Under the pieces are notes generated by a model. The model was not told where the DNA came from and searched no databases. It saw only the letters and a list, made by a program, of their open reading frames with translations. A program made the translations under genes and the position numbers. Shown here one piece after another: positions 1 through 10,034 of a DNA stretch of 64,000 nt. Each line of letters opens with the position of its first letter. Position 1 is the first letter of the stretch. The DNA is from Xanthomonas indica (GTDB lineage Bacteria > Pseudomonadota > Gammaproteobacteria > Xanthomonadales > Xanthomonadaceae), in contig NZ_CP131914.1 of the NCBI RefSeq assembly GCF_040529045.1, positions 4,014,501 to 4,078,500 of the forward strand, read 5' to 3'.

Positions 1-3000
1 GCAGGCACCTGCCCGTGCGTGCGTGCATCGAACGCGCCGATCAGGTCCTGCGGCATCGCCACCGCGCGGTGGTTGCCGGTCAGGGTCAACAACTGGTGCA
101 GGCGATCGAAGCCGCGTTCCAGCAGTTGCACGTCCTGGCGGTCGAGCTCGGTGCGATGGGCGGCGACTGCCTCCAGCAAGGACTCGATGCCATGGCCGAG
201 GTCGCCGATGGCGTTGATGCCGGCCATGCGCGCGCCGCCCTTGAGCGTGTGCAGGTCGCGCTGCAGGCCGCCGAGCACGTCGCGGTCCTGCGGCGCGGCG
301 CGCAGCTCGGCGATCAGGCGATCGCAGTGGTCGAGCAGATCCTTGCCTTCGTCGACGAAGATATCGACCAGTTCGCGATCGAGGTCGGCGAAGTCCAGCG
401 GGCCGAGATCGGCGGCCGACAGATCGATCCTCGCGCCATCGGCCGCGGCATGCGCGGCGTCGACCTCGGACGGCGCGGATGCGGCCGCCTCCGACCCGTG
501 CTGATGGGTGTCTTCGTGGAGGTCGTCGGCAGACGCTGCCGCGCCGGCATCGGCCGCCGTGGTCGTGTCGTCCTGAGCGGTGTCGGCCTGAGGCGCATGG
601 TGCGCTTCGTCGGACGCCGCGTGATGCGTGTCCGCCGCCTCTGCAGTATCGGACGGCGGTACGTGCGTGGCATGGTCCGCTGCAAGGGCTGCGTCCTGCG
701 GCGCGCCATCGCGTGCGCCGTCGATCGGCTCGACGTGCTCTGCCTGCGCTTCGGCGTCGGTGTGCGCGCCCGCCGCGTCCGCGGCGAGGGAAGCTGCACC
801 GTCCGCGTCCGTCACCTCGTCCGGATGCGATGCGCCATCCGGCGTGGCATCGCCATGCTCGGCGGCGGCCTCGGTATCGTCGTTGGCCGAGGCTGTGCCG
901 TCGTGGCGCCAGCCGCTCGACGATGCCGACGGCTGCTGCCGCAGACCGATTGCGGGAGCCTCCTCATTGAGTTGCTGCTCGTGCGCTTCGGCGGCGTCGT
1001 CGGTGGGCGCATCGGCGTCGCGGTGCGCGGCGTCGTGATCCGGTCCCTGCGTCGCTTCCGCGTGTGCGGACGCATCCTGGCTGTCGTTCGCCTGCGCGTC
1101 GGTTGCCTGGTCCTCGCCATCGCGGTCTGCTGCCGTGTGGTCGAACGCCTGCGCATCCTGCGCGTGGACGGCTGCGCCCTGGGTGTCCTCCGCCTGTGCG
1201 TCGATCGCGTGAGCCTGGGCATCACCGTCCGCCGCCGCGTGATCGAGTACCTGCGCATCCTGCGCGTGCGCGGCTGCGTCCTGGGTCTCCTCGGTTTGCG
1301 CATCGGTCGCGCGATCCTCGGAACCCTGCGCCTCGCCATCGTGTTCCGGCGCTTGCAGTTCCTGCGCATCGACTTGGGTGCCGGTGGCAGCATCGGCGGC
1401 GATCGCATCCGCGGTCGCGTCCGGCTCCGCGCCCGGGTCCAGCGCCTCCGGCGCCGACTCGGCCGGCACCTGCTCGGCGCTCAATGGCGCCTCGACCGTC
1501 AGCTCGTCGAGCTGGCCCTCCTGCGCCAATGCCGCCTGTTCGTCGGCCTCGCGGTCGTCGTGCGTCGTCGCGTCGACCGATGCCGTGTCGTGGCTCGGTG
1601 GCTGGTCCTGCGCGGACGCCTCTGCCGCAGGCGACGCGTGCTCGCTCGCCGATGCCGGCACGGCCGCCTCAGCATCAGCATCAGCATCGAGCGTGGCCCC
1701 GGCTTCAGCCTGCGTGGACTCCGTTATCGCGTCCGCGGAGACGTCGACAGCACGCTGGTCGGAGGCGCGTTCGTCGGCCTGCCCGGCCGCGTCGTCCGCC
1801 GGCAGCGTCTCGTGCAGATGCGCGGCATCGCCCACGAACGCCGACAGGTCGTCGGCCGCGGTGAGTTCCACCGCCTGCACAGCCTGTGCATCCAGGCCGG
1901 CGTCGGCCGGTGCCGACGCGGACAGGTCTTCCTCGTCCTCGTCGTACGCGATCGGCGGCCACTGCACTTCCGGCAGCGTGTCCACCAGCGCACGCAGGCG
2001 CTGCGACAGTTCGGTGAACGGCGGAATCACCGGGGATGGCGCCTGCAATTCCGCGATGGTGGCGGCGATGGCACGCGCCGACTCCTCGAGCGCGCGCACG
2101 CCGTCGGCGCTCGGCACGCTGCCCGACGCCAGCGCGCGCTTGACGTAGCTCTCGGCCGGGCCGGTGACGGCGGTGATCTCCGGCACGTCGGTCATCGCGA
2201 ACGCACCGCTCATGGTGTGCATCGCACGCAGCAGCGCTTCGGTCGCCGGTTGCGGCGCGTGCTGCAGCCAGTCGTGCACGGTCTCCAGGTGGGTGCCGAC
2301 CTCGGCTTCGAGGATCTCGCGCAGCACGCTGTCCACCGACGCCGGCGTGCCCGCGCGCGGCACGGCCGCGGCCTGCGGGGTCGCGAAATAGAAGGCGTCC
2401 TCGCCGGCGGCGATGCGCTCGGCCACGGCCTGGATCGCATCCAGGTCGGCCTGCACCGCGCCGTCGCCGCGCAGCGCGGCATTGAGCTGCGGGAGCACTG
2501 CGTAGGCCTGCTCGACCATGGCCACGACCGCCGGGCTGGCGGGGCGCGAGCCGTCGAGCACGCGGTTGAGCATGCTCTCGATCTTCCAGCTGAACTCGCC
2601 GAGCACGCGCGCACCGACCAGGCGGCCACTGCCCTTCAAGGTGTGGAACACGCGGCGGATCGGGCGCAGGCTTTCCATGTGGCCGGGTGCGGCGCGCCAG
2701 GCCGGCAGCAACGTGCCGAGATTGACCAGTTCCTCGTCGAACTCCTCGAGGAACACCGCGCGGATTTCCTCGTCGATCTCGCCATCGCCGTCGATGAAAC
2801 CGGTCTCGAGGGTAGGCGTCGCGATAGCAGGCGCGGCGCCGGGCGCGGCGCTCGCCTCCGCGGCGGCGGGTGCGGCATGCTCGCCGCCGGTCGCGGCAGC
2901 GGTGACATCGAATTGCGCCGCGGCCGCTTCCAGGTCGGCGAGGAACGCCGCTTCGGCGTCCGACACCGGCACAGCGGTCTCCGCAGTCGCAGCGTGTTCC

Positions 3001-5339
3001 GACGCCGGCTCCGGCGTCGCATGGTGCCCGGGTTCCGGCTCGGCCTGTGCCGGCACCGATGGTGCGTCGGCCACGACATCGCTGTGCGCGTCCTCGCCGA
3101 TGCTGGCGAGGTCGGCATCGGCATGCGCCGCGCCATCGAGGGCAGCGGGAGAATCGGTCTCGTGTACGCCGTCGGGGACGGCGACTTCCTGCGTCCAGGT
3201 GGGGCTCGCGTGCGCGGCACCTTCGTCTTCGACAGCGGCGTCGAAAGGCTCCGCCTCCCCTGCCGCGTCGAGACGCTCGCCGTGCGCGATGTCGGCGCCG
3301 ACGTCAGCCAGCATGGACGCCGGCTCCTCGTCCTGCGAGGCCGGAGTGGCATGCCAATCGAGTGCAGGTTCTTCGTCGGCCGCCATGCTCGGCACATCGG
3401 CGAACGCCGGCGCGTCCTCCAGTTCGATGACCAGCGGCGGCGTGGAAGCGTCGGTGTCTTCTGCAGCGGCCGGCGCGTCGACGATGATCAGGTTGGGATC
3501 GTCGTGCTCGCCCAGGCCCGCGAACGCGGCCGGCGTCTCGGCCGGCGCCGCGTCGCTGTACTCGGCGGCCACCGGATCGAAGCCGGCGACCTCGGAGGCG
3601 GACGCCGCGGAAGCGGCTGCCGCCTCGTCTTCCTGCGCGAACGCGGGCGGCGTCTCCGGCCGCAGCGCGTCCTGCTCCAGCACCAGGGAATCGAGGCTGA
3701 TGTGCAGCGGCTCGGCGGTGCCGGTCCAGCTGTCCTGTTCGGCCGCGACCGGATCGAAACTGAGCCCCTGCGACGGCGCCGTGGACTCCTGCGCGGCTTC
3801 GTCGCGCACGGCAGCATCGTCGGCCGCCACGGAGGCGGGTTCGGCCGCAGCGTCGGGTTCGTCCGTGGCCAGGCTCCATTGCGGCGCCTGCGGTGCGGAC
3901 GGCGCGGCGTCCTGCGTGCGCGGCGTGGTCTCCGGCGCGTCCTCGGCCGGCGCCAGATCCCAGGCCGGCACGGCCGGCGGGGCGATGGACGGGGACGCGG
4001 ACTCGACGATGCGATCGGCGGCCACCGGTGGCGGCGCAACCGATTCGGCCGCCTCGCTCCCGCTCGGCAACACGCCCGGCGCGGCCGGCGCGGTCTCGGG
4101 CAACGGCCAGTAGCGCAGCGCTTCCAGGCTGCTGCGGGTGATGTCGAGGATCTCCTCGCGCCCCGGACGGCGCTCGCGCAGCGCTTCCAGGTAGTACTCG
4201 AGGCTGGCCATCGCGTCGGCCAGGGTGTCGAGCTGGCGGCCGCTGGGCACGCGGCGCTTGCCGATCAGTTCGGTGGCGACGTAGCGGCGCACGCCTTCCA
4301 GGTAGTCGGCCGGCTGCGGCAGTTCCAGCATGCGCAGGGCGCCGGCGACCTCGCCGAGCAGGCGCGGCACCTCGTCCAGGCGCGCGTGGTCCCAGTTGGT
4401 CTCGATGAAGGCGACGAAATGCTCGCGGGCGCTGCCGAAGTTGGCGATTGCCTCGTGCGCCAGCACTTCCACCGTCCGTCGCGCCTCGGCGGCGCTGGCG
4501 TCGTCGTGCACATCGCCGCCGGCGCCCAGGTAGGCGACCTGGTCGTCGAGCGAGGCATCCACGTACAGCAGCGCGCCGGCGATATCCAGCAACAGGCCTT
4601 CGTCGGCCTCGCGCGCGCCGTCGACGATGCTGCGCAGCGCATCGCGCTGCTGCACCACCACGCTGCGCGCCACGCCCAGGCCCATCACGCCCAGGGTATC
4701 GGCGACGCTGCCCAGTTCGTCGACCTGGGTCTGCAGCGCGGCGACGTCGCCGCCGGTGCGCAGGTGCAGGTCCAGCGCGTCCTTGACCCGCAGCAGTTCT
4801 TCCTTGATCGCGGTGCCGACGGTGTCGAGCAGTTCGCGATTGCGCCCGGCAAGGCTACCGCGCGCATGGTCCAGCTCGGCCTCGGTGGCGGCGGCAGCGT
4901 CGGGCGCCAGCGCGAACAGCGCGCCCTCGCTGAGCCCGGCTTCGCCGCGCGCGGCGCGGATCTCGTTGAGCAAGGGCAGCAGCACGATCGGAATGTCGCG
5001 ATGGCCGTCCTGCAGGCGCTCCAGGTAGTCCGGCAGCAGCACGGTGCCGCGCATCAGCGTGGCGCAGGCCTCGTCGCGGTCGGCCGCCTGGCCGTTCTGC
5101 ACTGCCGTGGCCAGCAGTTCCAGCTCCTCGGCGACCATCGCCGGCGCGTACAGCTCGACCATGCGCAAGGTGCCCTGCACTTGGTGCAGGTAGCCGGCGC
5201 AGAAACGCATGCGCCCGGTGTCGGCCGGTTCCTCGACGAAGGCTTCGATCTCGCCGCGCACCTGGCGCAGGGTCTCGTCCAGTTCCGGCTTGACCCAGCC
5301 CAGCGCGGCATGGCTCATCGCATCGCGCAGCGCGCTCAT
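1..5339 (-). CDS. chpA: ChpA, hybrid histidine kinase of the type IV pilus chemosensory system (partial, C-terminus outside window)
   Basis: This is the CheA-like hub kinase of the Pil-Chp pathway that controls type IV pili and twitching motility. About 1,779 residues are visible. The N-terminal region (about 1-400) is FimL/Hpt-like (YLHQVQGTLRMVEL near residue 55). Three histidine phosphotransfer motifs follow: HTLKGSGRLVGA with His near 899, HTMSGAF with His near 1041, and HTLKGGARMAG with His near 1697. They are separated by long Ala/Asp/Glu/Pro-rich linkers (about residues 415-850 and 1160-1635). The kinase core, CheW-like and receiver domains expected for this family must lie beyond base 1. 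The ATG at 5339 has GGAGA eight bases upstream. The gene follows pilJ with a 111 bp gap and no pilK methyltransferase gene between them. The reading frame is unambiguous from the Hpt motifs. Confidence 0.95.
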   Translation of the reverse strand, partial: MSALRDAMSHAALGWVKPELDETLRQVRGEIEAFVEEPADTGRMRFCAGYLHQVQGTLRMVELYAPAMVAEELELLATAVQNGQAADRDEACATLMRGTVLLPDYLERLQDGHRDIPIVLLPLLNEIRAARGEAGLSEGALFALAPDAAAATEAELDHARGSLAGRNRELLDTVGTAIKEELLRVKDALDLHLRTGGDVAALQTQVDELGSVADTLGVMGLGVARSVVVQQRDALRSIVDGAREADEGLLLDIAGALLYVDASLDDQVAYLGAGGDVHDDASAAEARRTVEVLAHEAIANFGSAREHFVAFIETNWDHARLDEVPRLLGEVAGALRMLELPQPADYLEGVRRYVATELIGKRRVPSGRQLDTLADAMASLEYYLEALRERRPGREEILDITRSSLEALRYWPLPETAPAAPGVLPSGSEAAESVAPPPVAADRIVESASPSIAPPAVPAWDLAPAEDAPETTPRTQDAAPSAPQAPQWSLATDEPDAAAEPASVAADDAAVRDEAAQESTAPSQGLSFDPVAAEQDSWTGTAEPLHISLDSLVLEQDALRPETPPAFAQEDEAAAASAASASEVAGFDPVAAEYSDAAPAETPAAFAGLGEHDDPNLIIVDAPAAAEDTDASTPPLVIELEDAPAFADVPSMAADEEPALDWHATPASQDEEPASMLADVGADIAHGERLDAAGEAEPFDAAVEDEGAAHASPTWTQEVAVPDGVHETDSPAALDGAAHADADLASIGEDAHSDVVADAPSVPAQAEPEPGHHATPEPASEHAATAETAVPVSDAEAAFLADLEAAAAQFDVTAAATGGEHAAPAAAEASAAPGAAPAIATPTLETGFIDGDGEIDEEIRAVFLEEFDEELVNLGTLLPAWRAAPGHMESLRPIRRVFHTLKGSGRLVGARVLGEFSWKIESMLNRVLDGSRPASPAVVAMVEQAYAVLPQLNAALRGDGAVQADLDAIQAVAERIAAGEDAFYFATPQAAAVPRAGTPASVDSVLREILEAEVGTHLETVHDWLQHAPQPATEALLRAMHTMSGAFAMTDVPEITAVTGPAESYVKRALASGSVPSADGVRALEESARAIAATIAELQAPSPVIPPFTELSQRLRALVDTLPEVQWPPIAYDEDEEDLSASAPADAGLDAQAVQAVELTAADDLSAFVGDAAHLHETLPADDAAGQADERASDQRAVDVSADAITESTQAEAGATLDADADAEAAVPASASEHASPAAEASAQDQPPSHDTASVDATTHDDREADEQAALAQEGQLDELTVEAPLSAEQVPAESAPEALDPGAEPDATADAIAADAATGTQVDAQELQAPEHDGEAQGSEDRATDAQTEETQDAAAHAQDAQVLDHAAADGDAQAHAIDAQAEDTQGAAVHAQDAQAFDHTAADRDGEDQATDAQANDSQDASAHAEATQGPDHDAAHRDADAPTDDAAEAHEQQLNEEAPAIGLRQQPSASSSGWRHDGTASANDDTEAAAEHGDATPDGASHPDEVTDADGAASLAADAAGAHTDAEAQAEHVEPIDGARDGAPQDAALAADHATHVPPSDTAEAADTHHAASDEAHHAPQADTAQDDTTTAADAGAAASADDLHEDTHQHGSEAAASAPSEVDAAHAAADGARIDLSAADLGPLDFADLDRELVDIFVDEGKDLLDHCDRLIAELRAAPQDRDVLGGLQRDLHTLKGGARMAGINAIGDLGHGIESLLEAVAAHRTELDRQDVQLLERGFDRLHQLLTLTGNHRAVAMPQDLIGAFDARTHGQVP
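1040..1345 (-). repeat. Degenerate tandem repeat (about 102 bp, 34 codons) inside the chpA linker
   Basis: Three imperfect in-frame copies can be aligned. The copies starting near 1142 and 1244 are 102 bp apart and share the core CTGCGCATCCTGCGCGTG on the plus strand; a more diverged copy lies near 1045. They encode an acidic, His/Gln-containing linker at about ChpA residues 1330-1433 with the pattern QDAxAHAQDAQ...DHxAADxDxQ. The repeat has no predicted fold and looks like linker expansion. Confidence 0.7.
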
Positions 5340-5450
5340 CGCCGCGTCTCCACGGCCGGGCACGCGCCGCGCCGCGCGAGCGCGACGACGGCATGCGGGA
5401 GTTGTTCACGGTACGTCATGTGCGCTTCCTTCCACCCGGTTCCGGCCCGC

Positions 5451-7487
5451 TTACGCCGGCAGCTTGAAGTCGGCGACCGAGCGCCGCAGGTCCGCCGCCA
5501 GTTGCGCCAGGCGGCCGATCGATTCGGCGGTCTGTCCCGCGCCTTGCGAGGTCTGTCCGGTGATCTGCCGGATCACGTCCATCGTCTGGGTGATGTCGAT
5601 CGCCGCCGCCGACTGCTGGTGCGCGGCGATGGAGATGTTCTTGATGAGGGTGTTGAGCGCGTTGGACACGCGCTCGATCTCGGTCAGCGCGGTGCCGGCG
5701 TCTTCGGCCAGGCGCGCGCCGGACACCACTTCGGAGGTGGTCTGCTCCATCGAGCTGACCGCTTCGTTGGTATCGGCCTGAATGGTCTGCACCAGGCCTT
5801 CGATGCGGCGGGTGGCGCCGGAGGTGCGTTCGGCCAGGCGCTGCACTTCGTCGGCGACCAGGGCGAAACCGCGGCCGGCCTCGCCGGCCGAGGCGGCCTG
5901 CACCGCGGCGTTGAGCGCCAGGATGTTGGTCTGCTCGGAAATGTCGTTGATCAGTTCCACGATCGAGCCGATCTCCTGGGTCGACTCGCCCAGGCGCTTG
6001 ATGCGCTTGGAGGTCTCCTGGATCTGGTCGCGGATCTGGTCCATGCCCTGGATGGTCTCGCGGACCACGCCAGCGCCCTCGGCGGCGATCACCACCGAAC
6101 GCTGCGCCACTTCCGCCGATTCGGTGGAGTTGCGCGAGACCTGCTCGATGCTGGCGGCGATTTCGTTGATGCGGACCGAGGCCGAACCGATCTGCTCGGC
6201 CTGGTGGCCGGCCGCCTCGGCCAGTTGCCGCGCGGTGGCCTGGGTTTCCTCGGTGGACACGGCGACCTTGGCCGAGGTGTCGTTGATGGTGGTCACCAGG
6301 TGGCGCAGCTCGTCGACGGCGTAGTTGATCGCGTCGGCGATGGCGCCGGTCATGTCCTCGGTGACCGAGGCCTTGACCGTCAGGTCGCCTTCGCCGAGCG
6401 AGCTGATTTCGTCGAGCAGGCGCATGATCGCCTGCTGGTTGCGGCTGTTGTACTCGACCTGGGTCTGCAGGCGGATTTCCTGCTCGCGGCTGCGGCTGCG
6501 CACCGTGGTCCAGACGAAACCGATGATCGACAGCAGCGCCAGCAGGCCGGAGATCACGCCCAGCCAGAAGTTCGGGAACCACCGGGTATCGCGGGTGGAG
6601 CCGAACGCGGAGAACGCGTCGAACAGCTTCTTGCTGTCCTCCAGCATCTTGCCCGAGCCGGCGGTCAGCGCCGCAGCGGCGGATTGCGCGGCGAACAGGC
6701 TGCGCGAGCTGGCCTGCAGCGCGTCCAGGTCCTTCTTCATTTCCGCCCATTGCGCCTGCGACTGCTCCAGCGCGGCCAAGGCGGCGGCGTTGCGCACCGG
6801 GGCGATGCCCAGTTCCTCGTTGCCGTTGCGCAGGCCCTCGAGCATCTGCCCGAACACCACCGAGTCGCGCGCCAGCGCGTCGCCGGCGCTGGCGGCGCCG
6901 CGGCCGCCGGCGCGCATTTCGGTGACGCGGCGGGCCATGGTGCCGGCCACCACCACCTGCTGCAGGGTGTTGTAGATCTGCGCGGCGGGGGCGCCGCCGA
7001 CGGTCATCGCGCGCACCACCTCGTTCAACTGCGCCTGCAGCTGCGGCACGCCGCCGACGAAGCGGTCGGCATTGCCGGCCAGCGCCAGCACCGCCGGTTC
7101 GCTGTCCACCACCTGCTGTGCGTTCTTGGCCAGCGGCGCCCAGGTGCCGTTGAGGGTCTGCAACGGCCCGGACACGCCGGTTTCGTTGGCATAGCGCGCA
7201 TTGAGCTCGGCGACGGTGCTCTCCACCTTCGCCTTGGTCTGCTTGAACTGCTTGAAGGTCTCGGCGTTGCCGGACACCGCGTCGCGGGCCTGGTTGGCCA
7301 GCTGTTGCGACAGCACCTGCAGGTCGGCCGCGCCGGTGCTGGCGCCGGCCAGGCGGTTGCCCTGCCAGGTGGCCACGCCGGTGTTGGCGCCGAACACGAC
7401 CAGCGACAGCGCCAGCAGGCCCAGCCAGAAACTCGTGCCCACGCTGCCGAGCTTGCTGGCCTTGCGGGCGTCCGGAGCAGTACTCAT
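5451..7487 (-). CDS. pilJ: PilJ, methyl-accepting chemotaxis protein of the type IV pilus Chp system
   Basis: This is the transmembrane receptor that feeds PilI and ChpA. The product is 678 aa. A first membrane segment lies at about residues 18-40 and a second at about 303-328 (FWLGVISGLLALLSIIGF). A periplasmic region of roughly 260 residues separates them, with a HAMP-like segment and a long cytoplasmic coiled coil after the second. The signalling hairpin (TNILALNAAVQAAS, then GEAGRGFALVADEVQRLAERT) is at about residues 515-550. The ATG at 7487 was chosen over an upstream extension because it is followed at once by the membrane-anchor N-terminus and preceded by CCGAGG. Gene order pilG-pilH-pilI-pilJ-chpA matches the Pseudomonas aeruginosa cluster. 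Confidence 0.96.
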   Translation of the reverse strand: MSTAPDARKASKLGSVGTSFWLGLLALSLVVFGANTGVATWQGNRLAGASTGAADLQVLSQQLANQARDAVSGNAETFKQFKQTKAKVESTVAELNARYANETGVSGPLQTLNGTWAPLAKNAQQVVDSEPAVLALAGNADRFVGGVPQLQAQLNEVVRAMTVGGAPAAQIYNTLQQVVVAGTMARRVTEMRAGGRGAASAGDALARDSVVFGQMLEGLRNGNEELGIAPVRNAAALAALEQSQAQWAEMKKDLDALQASSRSLFAAQSAAAALTAGSGKMLEDSKKLFDAFSAFGSTRDTRWFPNFWLGVISGLLALLSIIGFVWTTVRSRSREQEIRLQTQVEYNSRNQQAIMRLLDEISSLGEGDLTVKASVTEDMTGAIADAINYAVDELRHLVTTINDTSAKVAVSTEETQATARQLAEAAGHQAEQIGSASVRINEIAASIEQVSRNSTESAEVAQRSVVIAAEGAGVVRETIQGMDQIRDQIQETSKRIKRLGESTQEIGSIVELINDISEQTNILALNAAVQAASAGEAGRGFALVADEVQRLAERTSGATRRIEGLVQTIQADTNEAVSSMEQTTSEVVSGARLAEDAGTALTEIERVSNALNTLIKNISIAAHQQSAAAIDITQTMDVIRQITGQTSQGAGQTAESIGRLAQLAADLRRSVADFKLPA

Positions 7488-7527
7488 GATGCGACCTCGG
7501 TCTTCGATGCGGAGGCAGCGCGCGCGC

Positions 7528-8058
7528 TCAGGCGGCGGCTTGCCGGAATTCGGGAGTGCGCGACAGCAGCGACAGCGAGAACACGCCCCAGTCCTGGGCG
7601 TCGCCGCGGAAGGCGCGGTCGATGAAGTGCGCGTAGCGGCCCTGGGCCAGATCGCCCGGCTCCACCGCCTGCGCCTCGGTGAAACTGCGCTGGCCAAACA
7701 GTTCGTCGATGGTCAGGGCCACGTCGCCGCCGCTCTGGCGCATGATCAGCACGCGCTGGCCTTCCTGCAGCGCGGTGCGCTCGCCTTCCAGGAATTGCTT
7801 CAGGTCGACCACCGGGAACAGGTTGCCGCGCAGGTTGCCCACGCCCAGCAGCCACGGCTGCGCGCCCGGCACCGGGGTGACCGGCGGCATGCGCACGATT
7901 TCCACCACTTCGCGGAAGTCCGAGACCAGGTGGCGCTTGCCGACGCGGTAGCCGACCCCGCGCCAGACGTCGTCGTCGAAGGCGCGCTCGGGCATCTGCA
8001 CGGCGTGCGCCAGGCTGCGCCGCTCGTAGGCCTCGAGGATGTCGAAGGGCGAGCGCAT
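7528..8058 (-). CDS. pilI: PilI, CheW-like adaptor of the type IV pilus Chp system
   Basis: A 176 aa CheW-domain adaptor that couples the receptor PilJ to the kinase ChpA. CheW-like features include GVGYRVGKRHLVSDFREVVEI near residue 35 and WLLGVGNLRGNLFPVVDL near residue 70, the beta-barrel segment typical of the family. The start at 8058 lies one base before the pilH stop at 8060, so the two genes are tightly packed and probably cotranscribed. The gap to pilJ is 40 bp. Confidence 0.95.
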   Translation of the reverse strand: MRSPFDILEAYERRSLAHAVQMPERAFDDDVWRGVGYRVGKRHLVSDFREVVEIVRMPPVTPVPGAQPWLLGVGNLRGNLFPVVDLKQFLEGERTALQEGQRVLIMRQSGGDVALTIDELFGQRSFTEAQAVEPGDLAQGRYAHFIDRAFRGDAQDWGVFSLSLLSRTPEFRQAAA

Positions 8059-8059
8059 G

Positions 8060-8422
8060 TCAGCCCACCAGCTGGTTGATGCGGGCGATCAGTTCGTCTT
8101 CCCGCGGCGGCTTGACGATGTAGTCGGTGGCGCCCTGGCGCATGCCCCAGACCTTGTCGGTCTCCATGCTCTTGGTGCTGATGATCAGCACCGGGATGTG
8201 CCGGGTGGCCTCGTCGCGCGACAGCGCGCGGGTGGCCTGGAAGCCGCTCATGCCCGGCAGCACCACGTCCATCAGCACCAGGCTCGGCGCCTGCTCGCGC
8301 ACCAGCTTGATCCCGTCCTCCGCATTGTCGGTGGACAGGACTTGGTGCCCGGCTTTTTCCAGCCATTGCGTGAACACCGCCCGGTCGGTCGGTGAGTCCT
8401 CGATCAACAAGATACGGGCCAT
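8060..8422 (-). CDS. pilH: PilH, single-domain response regulator of twitching motility
   Basis: A 120 aa stand-alone CheY-like receiver. The acidic pocket (LLIEDS) is near residues 5-10, the phospho-acceptor Asp is D52 (LVLMDVVLPG), the switch Thr/Ser lies in IISTKS, and the conserved Lys is in YIVKPP. In P. aeruginosa PilH antagonises or balances PilG in ChpA signalling; that role is inferred here from position and sequence. The ATG at 8422 directly precedes the receiver fold; upstream in-frame sequence overlaps pilG in another frame and was not included. Confidence 0.94.
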   Translation of the reverse strand: MARILLIEDSPTDRAVFTQWLEKAGHQVLSTDNAEDGIKLVREQAPSLVLMDVVLPGMSGFQATRALSRDEATRHIPVLIISTKSMETDKVWGMRQGATDYIVKPPREDELIARINQLVG

Positions 8423-8439
8423 GCTGCCTTTCCCCCTGG

Positions 8440-8841
8440 TCAGGCGTTGACGTATGTACGGATCGCGCCCAGCAGCTCTTCGCGTGTAAAGGGTTTGGTG
8501 AGGTACTGCTCGGAACCGACGATGCGCCCGCGCGCCTTGTCGAACAGACCGTCCTTGGAGGACAGCATGATCACCGGCGTGGCCTTGAACAGCTGGTTGC
8601 CCTTGATCAGCGCGCAGGTCTGATAGCCGTCCAGCCGCGGCATCATGATGTCCACGAAGATGATCTGCGGCTGCTGGTCGGCGATCTTGGCCAGGGCCTC
8701 GAAGCCGTCGGTCGCCGTCACCACTTCGCACCCTTCGCGCTTCAGCAACGTTTCGGCGGTACGACGGATTGTTTTCGAATCGTCGATCACCATGACCCGC
8801 AAGCCTGCGAGTTCCCCACCCGCAGTCGTGTTTTCACTCAT
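8440..8841 (-). CDS. pilG: PilG, single-domain response regulator of twitching motility
   Basis: A 133 aa CheY-like receiver and the first gene of the pilGHIJ-chpA transcription unit. MVIDDSKTIRRTAE gives the acidic pair, D64 in IIFVDIMMPRLDG is the predicted phosphorylation site, and YLTKPF carries the conserved Lys. It is divergent from gshB across 242 bp that must hold promoters for both directions. The same pilG/gshB divergence is known in P. aeruginosa. The gap to pilH is 17 bp. Confidence 0.95.
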   Translation of the reverse strand: MSENTTAGGELAGLRVMVIDDSKTIRRTAETLLKREGCEVVTATDGFEALAKIADQQPQIIFVDIMMPRLDGYQTCALIKGNQLFKATPVIMLSSKDGLFDKARGRIVGSEQYLTKPFTREELLGAIRTYVNA

Positions 8842-9083
8842 CACTTGCCCCCAAGCGCGCGACGCTTCATCGGATCCGGCTTCGCTGCGAAACGCCATGT
8901 ATCCCAAGACCCGCTGCGACTGTCAAGGCCGCCGCTGCCGGTCTGCGTTGAACCACGTAACAGCACAAACTATGTCACAGTTTGGCGGATGACGTGCGAC
9001 ACCGCGCGGCCGCGGCCAGCACCCGGTGCGCGGCGCCCCCGCCGACCCGCTACCATCTTCCGCTCAGTCTCTCAGGTGCCCCC

Positions 9084-10030
<947 letters not shown>

Positions 10031-10034
<4 letters not shown>

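Noticed and set aside
15-7625. A 2,536-codon open frame on the plus strand, antisense to chpA, pilJ and part of pilI
   Set aside because: The translation is Arg/Gly/His-rich without any domain. The minus strand encodes unmistakable ChpA, PilJ and PilI. Long stop-free antisense frames are expected at this G+C with strong codon bias.
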